A stretch of DNA of 64,000 nt from Carettochelys insculpta (GCF_033958435.1 NC_134137.1:65798001-65862000), one strand, 5' to 3'; shown: positions 1 through 11,713, counted from the stretch's first letter. The notes: generated by a model from the letters alone, not told the origin. Program-made: numbers and translations.

Positions 1-639
1 ATCAGTAACTGTTGACACACACAGAGATCCTCTGCTCACAAATGAAAACAAACCAGCCATCAAGTGAATTGCACATTCCTGTGGACAGATGCTGGTATTT
101 TGTAGAAGCAGGGATCAGGCCCTTATTGGTCGTCTGCACATGCTGCTTCCTTCCCTACAGTTGGCACTGCAGCTTTCCATCTGGGGAAGCAGAAGATGAA
201 GATTTGCTGCGTTATGAAGCCTCTTAAGAGATAAATGTGTGCAACTCAAAACTAAGAGTATATAAAGTACACCTGGCTTCTTGTCTCCTTGCCTTTCCCT
301 CCCAATTTAACACAAGGCCGTGACTCAGCTTTCTTTCTCTCTCCATTGCTGACTTACCTGCCTGACTACCATTGTGTCCCCTTCAGCATTGCTCATCTGT
401 CCTCTTCTCCTTCACTAACTACCTTGCCTTTTCTTGACTTCCATTCCATTGATATCCACAGATTCAGACATTGTAAGGCCTGAAAGAGCCATTATGATGA
501 TCGAGTCTGGCTTCTGCAAAACACAGGCTATAGAACATCCCTGAAATAATTCCTAGAGTGTGTCTTGATTACTCCTGAGCTCTAAATGTTCCTCTCTTGG
601 CCCGCTATCCTCAGTTGTCTCAGACAATGACTCTACTGT
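1..639. other. No gene seen; unassigned DNA
   Basis: I see no exon, RNA gene or recognisable repeat here. The last 100 bases or so may already belong to the CR1 copy that follows, whose 5' limit is blurred by divergence. Confidence 0.4.
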
Positions 640-1681
640 CAACCTGTGGAACTTGTAGTCAGGGGAAATTGTGAAGGTGAAAACTATGACTGCATTCAAA
701 AATGAATTAGAGAAGCTCTTGGAGTATAGGCTCATCAGTGGCTATTAACCAAGCTGGGCAGGCATGCAATCACAAGCTCTGGGTGACCCTAAGACTCTGA
801 ATGCCAGAAGCTGGAACTAGAGAACAGTGTTAGAATCTCTTGATAAATTGTCCTGTTCTGTCCATTCCCTTCAAAGCATGTGGCTGTGGCTGCTGTTGGA
901 TGAGAGGATACTGGGCTAGATGGACTTTTGGTCTGACTCAGTTTGGGGCTGTGTCTACACGTGCACGCTACTTCGAAGTAGCGGCACTAACTTCGAAATA
1001 GCGCCCGTCGCGTCTACACGTGTCGGGCGCTATTTCGAAGTTAACTTCGACGTTAAGCGGCGAGACGTCGAAGTCGCTAACCTCATGAGGGGATCGGAAT
1101 AGCGCCCTACTTCGACGTTCAACGTTGAAGTAGGGACCGTGTAGACAATCCGCGTCCCGCAACGTCGAAATTGTGGGGTCCTCCATGGCAGCCATCAGCT
1201 GGGGAGTTGAGAGATGCTGTCTCTCCAGCCTGTGTGGGGCTCTATGGTCACCGTGGGCAGCAGCCTTTAGCCCAGGGCTTCTGGCTGCTGCTGCTGCAGC
1301 GGGGGATTCATGCTGCATGCACAGGGTCTGCAACTCGTTGTCGGCTCTGTGTATCTTGTGCTGTTTAGTGCAAGTGTGTCTGGGAGGGGCCCTTTAAGGG
1401 AGCGGCTGGCTGTTGAGTCCGCCCTGTGACCCTGTCTGCAGCTGTGCCTGGCACCCTTATTTCGATGTGTGCTACTGTGGCGTGTAGACGTTCCCTCGCA
1501 GCGCCTATTTCGATGTGGTGCTGTGCAACGTCGATGTTGAACATTGACGTTGCCAGCCCTGGAGGATGTGTAGACGTTATTCATCGAAATAGCCTATTTC
1601 GATGTCGCCACATCGAAATAGGCTACTTCGATGTAGGCTTCACGTGTAGACGTAGCCTGGATGTTCTTTCATTCTACATGT
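640..1681 (+). mobile_element. CR1 LINE 3' tail, split by MITE A1
   Basis: The segment from about 640 to 946 reads like the 3' end of a chelonian-type CR1: 'caacctgtggaactt', then 'ggctattaaccaagctggg' and the diagnostic end 'gggctagatggacttttgg' followed by 'tctgactcagt'. The tail resumes at 1658-1681 after the family A MITE at 947-1657. It is 5'-truncated and holds only the last part of ORF2 plus the 3' UTR. A second CR1 tail of the same type begins at about 1690 on the opposite strand, so the two copies lie tail-to-tail. CR1 LINEs retrotranspose through ORF2 and are usually 5'-truncated, as here. The assignment rests on recalled CR1 3' sequence, not an alignment. Confidence 0.75.
947..1657 (+). 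mobile_element. MITE family A, copy A1 (711 bp, TSD TGG)
   Basis: A complete non-autonomous DNA transposon. The left end GGCTGTGTCTACACGTGCA is matched by the inverted right end ...GTGTAGACGTAGCC. Directly repeated TGG lies at 944-946 and 1658-1660. The element is rich in CpG and in TTCGAA palindromes and holds six TCTACAC/GTGTAGA motifs (about 953, 1013, 1139, 1482, 1568, 1644). It carries no transposase. A 3-bp target duplication with GGC-type ends is the PIF/Harbinger pattern; crocodilian and turtle MITEs called Chompy are a possible relative, recalled and not checked. It sits inside the tail of the CR1 at 640-1681 and is therefore younger than it. I use the orientation of this copy as the plus direction for the family. 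Confidence 0.9.
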
Positions 1682-1689
1682 CTCTTGAC

Positions 1690-2312
1690 TCCTTTGAACA
1701 TAAAAACAGCCATACTGGGTCAGACCAAAGATCCATCTAGCCCTGTATTCTGTCATCCAACAGTGGCCAATACCAGCTGCCCCAGAAGAAAGGAACAGAA
1801 CAGGCAATCATTAAGAGATCAAACACCTGTTGCCCGTTCCCAGTCCTGACAAACAGAAGCTAGGGAAACCATCCTTACCCATCCTGACTAATATCCTTCA
1901 TGAACATATCTAGTTCTTTTTTGAAACCTGTTATAGTCATGGCCTTTACAACATCTTCTGGCAAGGAGTTCCACAGGTTGACTGTGAGTTGGTTGAAGAA
2001 ATACTTCCTTTTGTTTGTTTTAACAATGCTGCCTATTAATTTCATTTGGTGATCCCTGATTCTTGTGTTATGAGAAGGAGTAAATAGTGCTTCCTTATTT
2101 ACCTTCTCCACATCAGTCATGATTTTATAGACATCTGTCTCCCCCCCATCATCTCTTTTCCAAGTTGGAAAATCTTATTAATCTTTTCTCAAATGGAAGC
2201 TGTTCCATGTTCCTCTTAATTTTTATTGCCATTTTCTGTACCTTTTTCAACTCCAATGTATCTTTCTTGAGATGGGCCAACCGGATCTGCACACAGTATG
2301 ATATGATATGAG
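1690..2312 (-). mobile_element. CR1 LINE 3' tail
   Basis: Minus-strand CR1 3' end. The plus strand reads 'catactgggtcagaccaaag' near 1711, then 'agtggccaataccagctgcc', which is the reverse complement of the standard chelonian CR1 tail. Further in, the reverse frame at 1875-2120 encodes the decayed end of ORF2, with the CR1 phrase RIRDHQMKL. It is 5'-truncated at about 2312 and frameshifted. It abuts the oppositely oriented CR1 at 640-1681. Confidence 0.8.
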
Positions 2313-3627
2313 CCCCAAGTGCTGCCCCACTTAAGTTGGTGCAAGTGTTCCTGGCCAGGAGAAGGAGGGCAGTGTGGACATAGAAAACTGCAGTAATTAC
2401 TGTGATGGTTGTACATCTTCCATACTCACTTCTACTTAATTTTGTCATGTACACAAGGCCCTAGTGTTAACAGAACCCTGACTTTGTCATGGGGCAACCC
2501 AGCCCCCCCAGACAGCAAGGCAGGGAAGTCCTATCCCTGGACCCACCAGACAGCAGGGCAGCCCTGACCCTGAACCCTGCTAGGTGTGAGGGCAGGGCGG
2601 CCCTGAATGGGGAACCCACAGCGTGGGTCCGAGTGGGAAGGTAACATAACCCCAGGCTTGTGTAGGGTATGGACATTGTAAGAGCTTCACTGGTAGTTTT
2701 CTGTAGTGTGCTTAGCCAGTTAATTGGAACTGGCCCGCAAAATGGGAATTGCCAAGCTCAGCTCCTCACCTGACCTGACCCAAGTGTCACCACCAGTAAC
2801 ATCTCTGCTTTGCTCTTCAAAGGGTCTCATGCAGTTCCTACTGAAGGCAGTGAGAGGGGACTTCCCTTGGCAAAGACCTTGCACAGCATGCTGGAAGAGT
2901 ACAGCTCATGAAGAGTAGAGAAAGGGGCAACAACTTGTCCTGTTATAATTTATTTCTTCAATTTCCTTCCTCTCTATAGATCTTTGTGGGGAGGTTTTTA
3001 GTTTTGCCTGCTGCAAATGTGCACCAGTTCTAATTAGCCAGTTGTTGCAGGCTCTGCTTTCATGTAACAACTTACAGAAAGGGGCTTGAAAGCTCTCCTT
3101 CTTGTCTTCCCTCGCCTTGTTCTTTGTCAGTTGACCTACCCCTCATGACCTCTCTGCAACAAACACTTTGTTTTTCTTGCATGGTAAGGACAGGAGATAA
3201 TTTATTACCACAACATTTATTTCCAGTGTTGACTGCACTTGCCTAATCACACAGTGGTCTTTGGTCTGCTGTCTAGTTTCTCACCCCCTGCTCTGCCATG
3301 TATTCTGCCGATCTAGGGCATTCTGTTTCCAGAGAAAGAAGAAAACAAGAGAAAATCATTGCTTACATGCTGTCAAACAAATGTCGTACGTGAAGAAATA
3401 AAATGTTTCTGAGATGCTCGCTCAATTGCAAGCTTTATTATGGCTAAATGTAAAGGTGTACCTCTAAAAACAAAGGGTGCATGCCATACATACTAGACAG
3501 GGAACTCTATTTTGGGACATAGTGACTCCAAAAAAGATTTGAGGGTCATGTTGGATAGTAAGCTGAATGTTTTATGTGCAAACTGATAAGTAGAGGTTAG
3601 GTACTTGTGCTGGCCTACAGTATATAT
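2313..3627. other. Unassigned DNA, no gene seen
   Basis: Between the CR1 tail and the hAT element. About 2470-2680 is GC-rich with loosely repeated cagcagggcag-type words. The rest looks unique. I found no exon with convincing splice sites and no long open frame. Confidence 0.4.
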
Positions 3628-4706
3628 CAGTGTTTCTCAACCAGGGGTATATGTACCCTTGGGGGTACACAAGGTCTTCCAGAAGATACATCAACTCATC
3701 TAGATATTTGCCTAATTTTACAACAGGCTACATAAAAATCACTAGTAAAGTCAGTACAATTTAGAAGTTCGTTCAGACAATGACTTGTTTCTACTGCTTC
3801 GTATGCCTTATGTTGAAATGTAACTACAATATTTCTATTCCAATTCATTTATTTGATAAGATGGTAGAAAGTCAGCAAGTTTTTAGCAGTAGTCTTCTGT
3901 GATATTTTGCATAATTTTGTCAGTACAGTAAACCCTTGAAACTCAAATTTTTGTGCAAGCTGAAGGAAGATGGGAACTAGGCAGCAGCTTGGTTCCTGGC
4001 TCCCTTGGGCTTGCAGGAGATGTGAAACTGACCAGTCCACCAGGGCTGGTTAGTTTCCTGGCTCCCAGAGTGGTGGGGAGCTTGGAACTAGGAAGCAGCC
4101 TGGTTCTCATCTGTGCACCACTTGCAGAACCCGGAAAACTGATCAGCCATGAGTGGTCAGTTTTCTGGGTCCTGCAAGCAATGGGTAGCTGGGAAACAGG
4201 CAGAAGTTGGGCTCCCCTCTCCCCTCACATTTCAGAGCCAGGAAACTGACCAGGGCAGCAGCCTTGGTCAGTTTCCTGGCTCCAACCACTGGAAGGGAGT
4301 CAGGAACCAAGGGCAGCCTGACTGCTGGCTCCCCTCTACTCCTTGGACCCACTCCATGGAAGGGAAAACTGTTTTCAGGGTGGCAGACGAAAGTCAGGCT
4401 GACACCCCTGACAGGAGCATTTTCCTGCTTCTATCAGGGGCAGCAGTTGCGTTAATCTGAGACACACAACTTAGCTGCGCATATCTCGAGCATATCCTGT
4501 AAGTAGGTTTTAAGTGAGGTGTAACTTGGTGGTATGCAAAACAAATCTGACTCCTGAGAATGGTACAGTAATCTGGAAAGGTTGAATGGTACCTCAGATT
4601 ACTTGAGGATCATGTTTCTCAAGCCTTAGGGGTATGTGAGAGAAGTCTGGGGGTATTTTTTTTTTTTAAAAAGGGGTACTTAATAAAAAAAGTTTGAGAA
4701 ACACTG
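3628..4706. mobile_element. hAT-type element with 8-bp TSD and GC-rich interior
   Basis: The left end CAGTGTTTCTCAACC at 3628 is answered by the inverted right end GTTTGAGAAACACTG finishing at 4706. Flanking 8-mers are gtatatat (3620-3627) and gtttatat (4707-4714), matching at 7 of 8 positions, as expected for a hAT target duplication. No transposase frame is present, so it is non-autonomous. The interior from about 3926 to 4500 is a different kind of sequence: it begins TA-CAGTAAACCCTTGAAACTC and then runs through degenerate repeats of 'ggtcagtttcctggctcc'. It resembles the C-rich TA-flanked element at 54493-55263 and may be an insertion. Confidence 0.8.
3926..4500. repeat. GC-rich degenerate repeat block inside the hAT
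   Basis: Imperfect copies of a word close to 'ctgaccagtttcctggctcc' recur in both orientations at roughly 60-100 bp spacing. The start TACAGTAAACCCTTGAAACT resembles the start of the element at 54493, so this may be a TA-targeting MITE nested in the hAT. I could not find its right end. Confidence 0.4.
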
Positions 4707-4854
4707 GTTTATATTACCTGTGGAGTAGATCTGTCAGTTCCTCCCATGGCCGTCTTAACTTTCGGAAAGAAAAGAAAGAAAGAGAAATTCTTCAAAAGAG
4801 CAAAGAAGATTTATTAGGGGAGGGAAAAGGGAAATAGCAACCTATATATAGGCT

Positions 4855-5040
4855 GCAACGAAGGGTCCTGTGGCACCTTATAGACTAACAGAAAAGTTTA
4901 GAGCATGAGCTTTCGTGAGTTTCTGAAGAAGTGAGTTAACTCACGAAAGCTCATGCTCTAAACTTTTCTGTTAGTCTATTAGGTGCCACAGGACCCTTCG
5001 TTGCTGCTACAGATCCAGACTAACACGGCTACCCCTCTGA
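4855..5040. repeat. Interspersed repeat folded into a 67-bp-arm hairpin
   Basis: Arm 1 (4855-4921) and arm 2 (4938-5004) are exact inverted copies except for one position, with a 16-base spacer. Arm 2 runs on into 'cagactaacacggctacccc' (to about 5038), the standard end of a repeat that is common in turtle and crocodilian genomes. I recognise the repeat but cannot name its class. The near-identity of the arms suggests a recent inverted duplication or gene conversion. Related fragments lie at 14940-15050 and 54170-54200. Confidence 0.8.
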
Positions 5041-7787
5041 TACTATATAAAGGCTATAAACTGCAACTGTGGTTCCTTCAGAAAGGTCGATGTTAAGTCT
5101 GGTCCCTCAGTAGCATGTTATTCTGTTGGCAATAAAGTCCAACAGAATAAAATCTAAACAGAAACACCCCAAAACTATACCACGTCATGATGGATGATCT
5201 TGGTGTGGATTAGATAGCTGATGGTGATATCTGTCCTTGCCGTTCAGGTTTGTCAGGTCCTTGACCTATGATCGACTGCTCAGCCTGTCTGTGGCTGAGG
5301 GCAGCAGGAACACAGGACCATCCATGGACAGGAGCCAGAAAAAAGCAATGCCAGAACCAGAACCAGGTAGGGTGTCTCAGGCATTAGATGATGTTGACTC
5401 AGGTGTAAGATGTTGTCCAGATCGATGGGTAGATCTTGATCGGTAGAGGTAAATCTCGAAGCCCTGGCTGACACATCTGATACTGGCTGCCTCTCAGATG
5501 GACAGCTCGTCGCTTACAGCTGCACTCCTTTTGTAGGTTGTACAGAGCGAACATTACAGGTTTGAAGTGGTCTGAACTGCACTGCTGACAGCTGTTGCCC
5601 CTTCCCACCAGAAGTGACAAGAAGAATGGCATCAAATATGGAGTCTGAGTTGTTAATTGTCCAGATTCCATTTTGAAACACAGGATCTATTAGCCACGTT
5701 ACCTTAGTGAACATAGTTCCTTATAAATACACATTAAAACACTAAATTCAGCATAGACATCAATATGAACATCTCATTTGATGCACCACTCAGAACCTCT
5801 ATCGGCAGTAGAACGCTGATGCTCTGAACCTCCCTGTGCAACAATCTGCCAATCTTTTCTCATGTTCAGCTGACTGCCTTCCTACTGGTTTTTTTTTATT
5901 ATGTTTGGTATTGTAAACCTTAAGCATATTTCTGATTGCTAATAATAACTCAATTAAAATAATTAATACAACGCTCACCTTTGCAATTTGGATAATCAGG
6001 AGTTGACTACCTTCGCATGTTCATTGATTTAGATTAGCTTAATCAGAATTTCTTTCCAGAAGGCTATTTTAACAATTTCTTAAGTTGGCATAAGAAGGAC
6101 CAAAAGCAGATCTTTTATTAATGGGAAATTTCATTGAGCCAGCAGTGCTCAGAGGTGCTGTGGGCCCTGGGGCAAGGTCGGAAGGGAACCTGGGTCTGTC
6201 CCCCCCTACCCCTGAGTATGGGCCATGAGGAGATGGGGCAGAGCCTAGGGTGGCACCACAATGGCAGCTAGAGCTCTGGGCCCCTTTAAAATGTCAGGCC
6301 CGGGGCAACTGACCCCTTTGCCCCTCTTCTGCCAGTTGGTCTGCCCTGAGTAAATGTACTTAGTGTCACAGACAAAGAGACTCAGATGTATGCAGTGTTC
6401 TGCCTGCATGTTGCATTTGCATACGCTCCTCGTACAGGTGTGGAAATAAAGGTTATTTATGTGATGGGGAAAGTATACCAGTGCTGGGATCATAAAGAGG
6501 GAAGGTGAATATATTAAGCCACCTGCTGCTTGTGGCTTTCCGTTTTGCTAGTCAAAGGAACAAAGTGTGTTTGTCCACAGTTGTCTTACTGTAGGTATGT
6601 TCTCGGGGCCATGTTGTGCTCAACTGGGAATCTCGTTGACTGAATGGCATCTTTTAGTAATGACCAAGTAGCATAAGGACTGTAGAGTTTATCTGAGCTA
6701 TACAGTTAGGCCAAGTAAATTGCCTGTCCCCAGGGGAGCTCTAGGTAGGAGACTGCAGTGTACAGTCTAGACACAGAACACCTGTGCAATCTCGGCATAA
6801 CCGCAGTGTGTAACCTGTGGCCTCTGCAGCCTTGCTGTGGAGGCTGTCCCTGAAGGCCTGCTCAGGCACACAGCCAAGCTGCATGGCTTCTCAGCACCCC
6901 AGCCCTTCTTGCGTGGTGGGAACTCACTGGTTTTGCTGGATGTGGAGCTTCTGCAGCTCCCCTCCCCCATACACATTTCCCCTGTGGCACAGAGCTCTGG
7001 CCTTTCGACCGTTCATATCATGAGTGCTGTTTATCTCCATGCATTCTGCTGCCCAGACCAAAAATGACCAGTCTTAGTATAGTATTAAACCAAACTACAG
7101 TTTTTGCTGATTTTTTGCCTTCCCAATTTGCAGCAGAATTTATACTGCTCTGCATGTACAAACTGGATTTCCTCATCTGTTCTTTATCTCCAGTGCCAAC
7201 CAATATTTAACTACGACTGAGTTTTTGGTTGAAGCTCTGGGGGCTTTCAGAGAGTCCAGGACTTTAAAAAAAAAAACAAAACAAAATTATTCAAGAGTGC
7301 AAATCAACAGTCAGTCCACACCGACGAGTTAGTTAAACCAGGTTTATGTCTACACTGGAGTAGCATGGACAGCAAACCTGGCTGTAAATGTACACAGTTG
7401 AATATTGAGCTAGTAAAAATGGTCATCACACATCACTGGTGTGATCCTCTTCCATGAGAATTGAGCTCATGGGTGAAATCTGGACCCCATAGAAGTTGGT
7501 GAGCACTTTGGCAGCTTCTCACAAAATATCTTGGCACTCTTGGCTAGGATTCTTTATTCGGTAATGTTCTTTTCTCAGAGAATTTCTGTTAATCAAAGAA
7601 CAAAGTCATCAAAATAACATTTGACATCCAAGATGCAATATAAGCAGAGATGAAGGTAACTTAAAATTTCTTCCAGTCCTGTCCTATTGCAACCCGGCTA
7701 CCTGCCACTCTTTAAACAGCTCCAGGCTGGCTTTTGCCGCAGCTCAGCCAGATCCTGCTGGAGCTGTGAACCAGGGTGCACCCATTC
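5041..7787. other. Unassigned DNA, no gene seen
   Basis: I see no recognisable host exon. 5080-5760 has the texture of an old interspersed element but I cannot name it. 6125-6345 contains paired 'ccctggggcaa' and 'tttgcccctctt' words that may be an old hAT fragment. Around 7345 there is a 'tatgtctacactgg' word resembling MITE ends without a partner. Confidence 0.35.
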
Positions 7788-8506
7788 ACAGAATCACAGG
7801 ACTGGAAGGGACCTCAGGAGGTCATCTAGTCCGGCCCCCTGCTTCAAGCAGTATCAACACCCACTAAGTCATCCCAGCCAGGACCTTGTCCAGCTGGGAC
7901 TTAAAAACCTCGAGGAATGGAGAATCTACCACTTCTCTAGGCAACGCATTCCAATGCTTCACCACCCGCCTGGTGAAATAGTTTTTCCTAATGTCTAACC
8001 TACACCTTTCCCTCTTCAACTTCTGACCATTACTCCTTGTTCTGCCATCTGACACCACTGAGAACAGTTTCTCACCCTCCTTTTTAGAGCTCCCCTTCAG
8101 GAAGTTGAAGGCTGCTATTAAATCACCTCTAAGTCTTCTCTTCTGTAAACTAAACAAGCCCAAATCCCTCAGCCTCTCCTCATAGGTCTTGTGCTCCAGA
8201 CCCTTAATCATTTTTGTTGCCCTTTGCTGAACCTGCTCCAGCAAATCCACATTCTTTTTATACTGGGGGGCCCAAAACTGGACACAATATTCCAGATGTG
8301 GCCTCACCAGTGCTGAATAAAGAGGAATAACTACTTCTCTGGATCTGCTTGAAATATTCCTCCTAATGCACCCTAGTATGCCGTTAGCCTGCTTGGCTAC
8401 AAGGGCTCACTGTTTACTCATATCCAGCCTTTCATCCACCATAACCCCTAGGTCCCCTTCCATCGTACTGCTGCTGAGCCAGTCAGTCCCCAGCCTGCAA
8501 CAATGC
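7788..8506 (-). mobile_element. CR1 LINE 3' end, minus strand
   Basis: The plus strand begins with 'cacaggactggaagggacct', the reverse complement of the CR1 3' tail. The reverse frame at 7864-8307 is open for 147 codons and encodes the C-terminal part of CR1 ORF2: '[16 protein letters not shown]', '[17 protein letters not shown]', '[19 protein letters not shown]'. In full-length CR1 this region follows the reverse transcriptase catalytic core, so this copy is 5'-truncated and cannot act. It is closely similar to the copy at 30161-30851, so the two belong to one young subfamily. Confidence 0.93.
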
Positions 8507-9068
8507 CTGTAACACTTTCACCTCTGGCTATCAGGCAGATTCTGACACCAGTTAAACTGGTATTGATATGGAGTATCTCCACTGAATTTAGAGAAGCTGA
8601 ATTAAAATTGGAGGGCCAGATCCTTAGCTGTTGTGTACTATGAAAAAGGTAAATGGGCCAAGAACTGTATTTACTTATGCTGGGGTAAATCTAAAATCAT
8701 AGTTCAGTCAACTTATTCTGGGTCGCTACCAATGTAACTGATAGCAGAAACTGTTCCATTGTGCACTAATGTCTCAAGTCTTGCCAGCTCTGCATTAATA
8801 ACATACAAATCCTAGCTCTGCAATAAACCCGATGTGTTTCTTACAGTGTCTTTGAGAAACAATGTACATTGTGATATGTTTTCTCACAGACTGTTATTAC
8901 AGAATTCAGGAGGAAATAAGATAAAGTCTCAGGATTAGATCCTTCAGAGATTAAAAGACAAAATGGAGGAGTGTAATCTGTTCAGAGACGTAAGGGAATG
9001 TATCATGACACCCATAGCTGTTTTACACAGAGAAGCTGAGAAACACTGGCAAGTCTTCATGTGAAGAG
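8507..9068. other. Unassigned DNA, no gene seen
   Basis: Unique-looking sequence between two minus-strand CR1 tails. No feature is recognised. Confidence 0.4.
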
Positions 9069-9780
9069 ACATAGAATCCTACAGTCCTAGGAGATTAAAG
9101 TTGGAAGAGACCTCAGGAGCTCATCTCGTCCAACCCCACTTTTCAAAGCCGGGCCTACTCCACCTAAATCATCCCAGGCAGGGCTTTGCCAAACCTTGCC
9201 TTAAAAGCCTCTAAGGATGAAGATTCTCCCCTGCCCCCTCACCAGGGAAACCCATTCATGTGCTTCACCCCCCTCCCGCTGAAGAAATATTCAACTAAAC
9301 CACCTCCACTGCAACGTGAGATCATTGCTTCTTGTTCTGTCATCTGCCACCATGGAGACCAGCCTTTCTCTATCCTCTTTGAAACACCACTTCAGGTAGT
9401 TGAAGGTGGCTGTTGAATCCCCCCTTATGTATCTGTTCTGCAGACAAAATAAGCCCAATTTCCCCTGCCAATCCTCATAAATTATGTGCCCCAGTCCCTT
9501 AATCATTTATATATTTATATTGCCTTTTGGTGAACCCTCTTCAATTTGTCCACATGTGGGCCCCATAATGCAATACTCCAGGTGTGGCCTCACGAGGAAT
9601 ATTATAAATACTGATAATACCAGGGGCTGAATAAAAGGGAATAATCACTTTCCTTGATCTGCTGGCAACGCACTTAACTATTGCAGCTCAATATGCTGCT
9701 GGCCTTCTTGCCAACAAGGGCACACTGTTAGCTCATATCCAGCTTCTTATCTTCTGTAATCCTCAGGGCCTTTTCTGAAG
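9069..9780 (-). mobile_element. CR1 LINE 3' end, more diverged
   Basis: Minus-strand CR1 tail: the plus strand has 'gagacctcaggagctcatct' near 9106, and the reverse frame at 9291-9506 gives 'KLGLFCLQNRYIRGDS', the same C-terminal ORF2 block as in the copy at 7788-8506 but with many changes and small indels. 5'-truncated near 9780. It is older than the 7.8 kb and 30.2 kb copies, judging by visible divergence. Confidence 0.85.
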
Positions 9781-10101
9781 AAAGGCATGAGAAAATCAAC
9801 TCCACAAATTTACAGCTTTGCAAGAGAGGGAGAGGTTAGGTATTATTTTTTAAATTTGTTTTGTGAGTTTATGAGTTGCTTATGAGTAAGAAGGACCCAA
9901 CTCATCAGATAGTCATTAAAATACGGAGGGAAAATTATAAAATGAGCAGAGTAGGCTGACTTATCTAATTAGCCATTGATCATCAGGTGCAGGAGCACTG
10001 TTGGCTGATCCAGAAACTCATCAGTGCTAATCAGTTGTTCCACAGTGCCATCCCGGGCACCAGTAAAAAGGTAACTTATTCCAATGCTTTTCAATCACCA
10101 C

Positions 10102-10534
10102 GGCTGCATTTAAATTGCAAGTTCCTTCAGAAAATCTGGCCCCTTTCCAAAAGAACATGTGGAGTGTCTACACACAAAACGCGGTCTTTCAATCCCATGT
10201 CATAAGAATGTGTCTCTACTTCTGGAAGCCCTGTTCCTTTGCCAGATCAGGAAAAGCGCCTTCTTTTGAAAGCTTCTTTTGAAAAAAGGTGTATGTAGAC
10301 GTTCCACAGGGCCTTTTTTTTGAAAGAGCAGACCTCATGGTGCCGGATTTTTTGATCCCTGGCCCGTTCTTTCAAAAGAACAGGGGATTGTGTGGACGCT
10401 CTCTTTCGAAAGAGCAGATCAGTCTTTTGATCTGCTTTTTTGTGTGTGGACGCACTCTTTTGAAAGAAGCTTTTTTCAAAAGAGATCTTCCGAAACAGCT
10501 TCTTTAGAAAGATTGCAGTGATGTAGACAAAGCC
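10102..10534. mobile_element. MITE family B, copy B1
   Basis: A fold-back element rich in 'tttgaaaga'/'ttcgaaagagc' words. The right end is 'tgatgtagacaaagcc' at 10534; the left end 'ggctgcatttaaattgc' is diverged. CAC occurs on both sides (10099-10101 and 10535-10537), a possible 3-bp target duplication. The interior aligns by eye with copy B2 at 44229-44653, for example the block leading to 'aacgcggtctttcaatccc'. No coding capacity is expected; the open frame seen in reverse is a by-product of the palindrome. Confidence 0.6.
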
Positions 10535-11263
10535 CACGTGAATTGCGTGATATAGCTTTGTTCTGTGAATGTACACAGCCTGTGGTGGCCCTCTGAGTTT
10601 ACATATAACCACTATTCAGTGTGCAAGTAAAAATAAACAAACATGGCCATATTTTGTCTATCATTAATGCCCACTCCCCCCCAGCATTTTACAAAGCTCA
10701 CAGGTTCCATTCAGAAGAAAAAAAAATGGGCTGAAATCCCAGCCCCCCACTTAAAATCAATGGCCGTTGCCTAAAGAATGGGCAGAATCATTGAGGGTAT
10801 CAACAGGCCATTCTTTTTTGATACAAATGTCCAGCATTCATATGGCTGATGTATTGGTTTGTTAATGTGGTACTAAGCACTCGTCTTCTAGGTTTGAGCT
10901 TGCTGTGGTTTGTGCTGTCCAATGTTGCTAGTACTGAAAGCATAACCCCGCTGTAGCTGTTGTTCTCAGCCCTTTCAATCGCTCTGCAAGAATCAGATTT
11001 CCATACTCCTACACACCCTCTAACAACAGTCACTGCCTTTGTTACAGGAGAAATTCTTCTTAGATGCACTGGTGCTTCTAGGTCAACTTCAATGGGAAAG
11101 CATCAGTATAACTAAGGGGAGAATTTGGCTAACAAGTAGCCGTGTGTTCAGATTGCTGTGATACCAACATTCTCAGGGTCACAGAACCTTTACATTATAA
11201 TCTCTTTGGGGCAGTATCACAAACTGGCTGGCCCTGTGAGGCAAATCAGGTTCAGATCAGCCT
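10535..11263. other. Unassigned DNA, no gene seen
   Basis: Unique-looking DNA between MITEs. No exon, RNA gene or repeat is recognised. Confidence 0.4.
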
Positions 11264-11709
11264 CGGTGTGGCTACACAGCCACTATTTTGAAATAACTTT
11301 GCAAGCACCTGCATGATGCAACTGCTATTTTGAAATAATTTCATAATAGTGGTCATCTTATTTTGAAAATGGTAAATCTCATTCCACAAGGAATAGCAGT
11401 TATTTCGAAATCGGGCCTGTGTAGACAGGAAATAGAAGCTATTTCAAAATAATCTATTCTGGAATAGTTTCTTTTGAAAGAAGGATGCTGTGTAGACATA
11501 GCATTTTGGATGAGAGCCCCTGGAAGCAGTGCGTCCAGGGGCTCTAATCCTAAATAGGCTATGTTGTGTGTGGACACACTATTTCAGAATAAGTTTTGCT
11601 TATTTTGGGGTTTTCCTGTAGTGTAGATGCATTATTTTGGAATATCTTATTTTGGAATAATAGCTTCAGAATAAGTTATTCTGGAATAACTCTGTCATGA
11701 AGACATTCC
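11264..11709. mobile_element. MITE family E, copy E1 (diverged)
   Basis: The segment runs from 'ggtgtggctacacagccact' to 'ctctgtcatgaagacattcc' and is full of 'attttgaaataa' and 'ttattttggaata' words in both orientations, the decayed form of the TTCGAAATA palindromes seen in family A. It is matched by copy E2 at 15461-15829. Exact ends and target duplication are unclear. A family D MITE follows within a few bases. Confidence 0.6.
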
Positions 11710-11713
11710 CTAT

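Noticed and set aside
7340..7410. A 'tatgtctacactgg' word like a MITE end
   Set aside because: No partner end or flanking duplication could be found.
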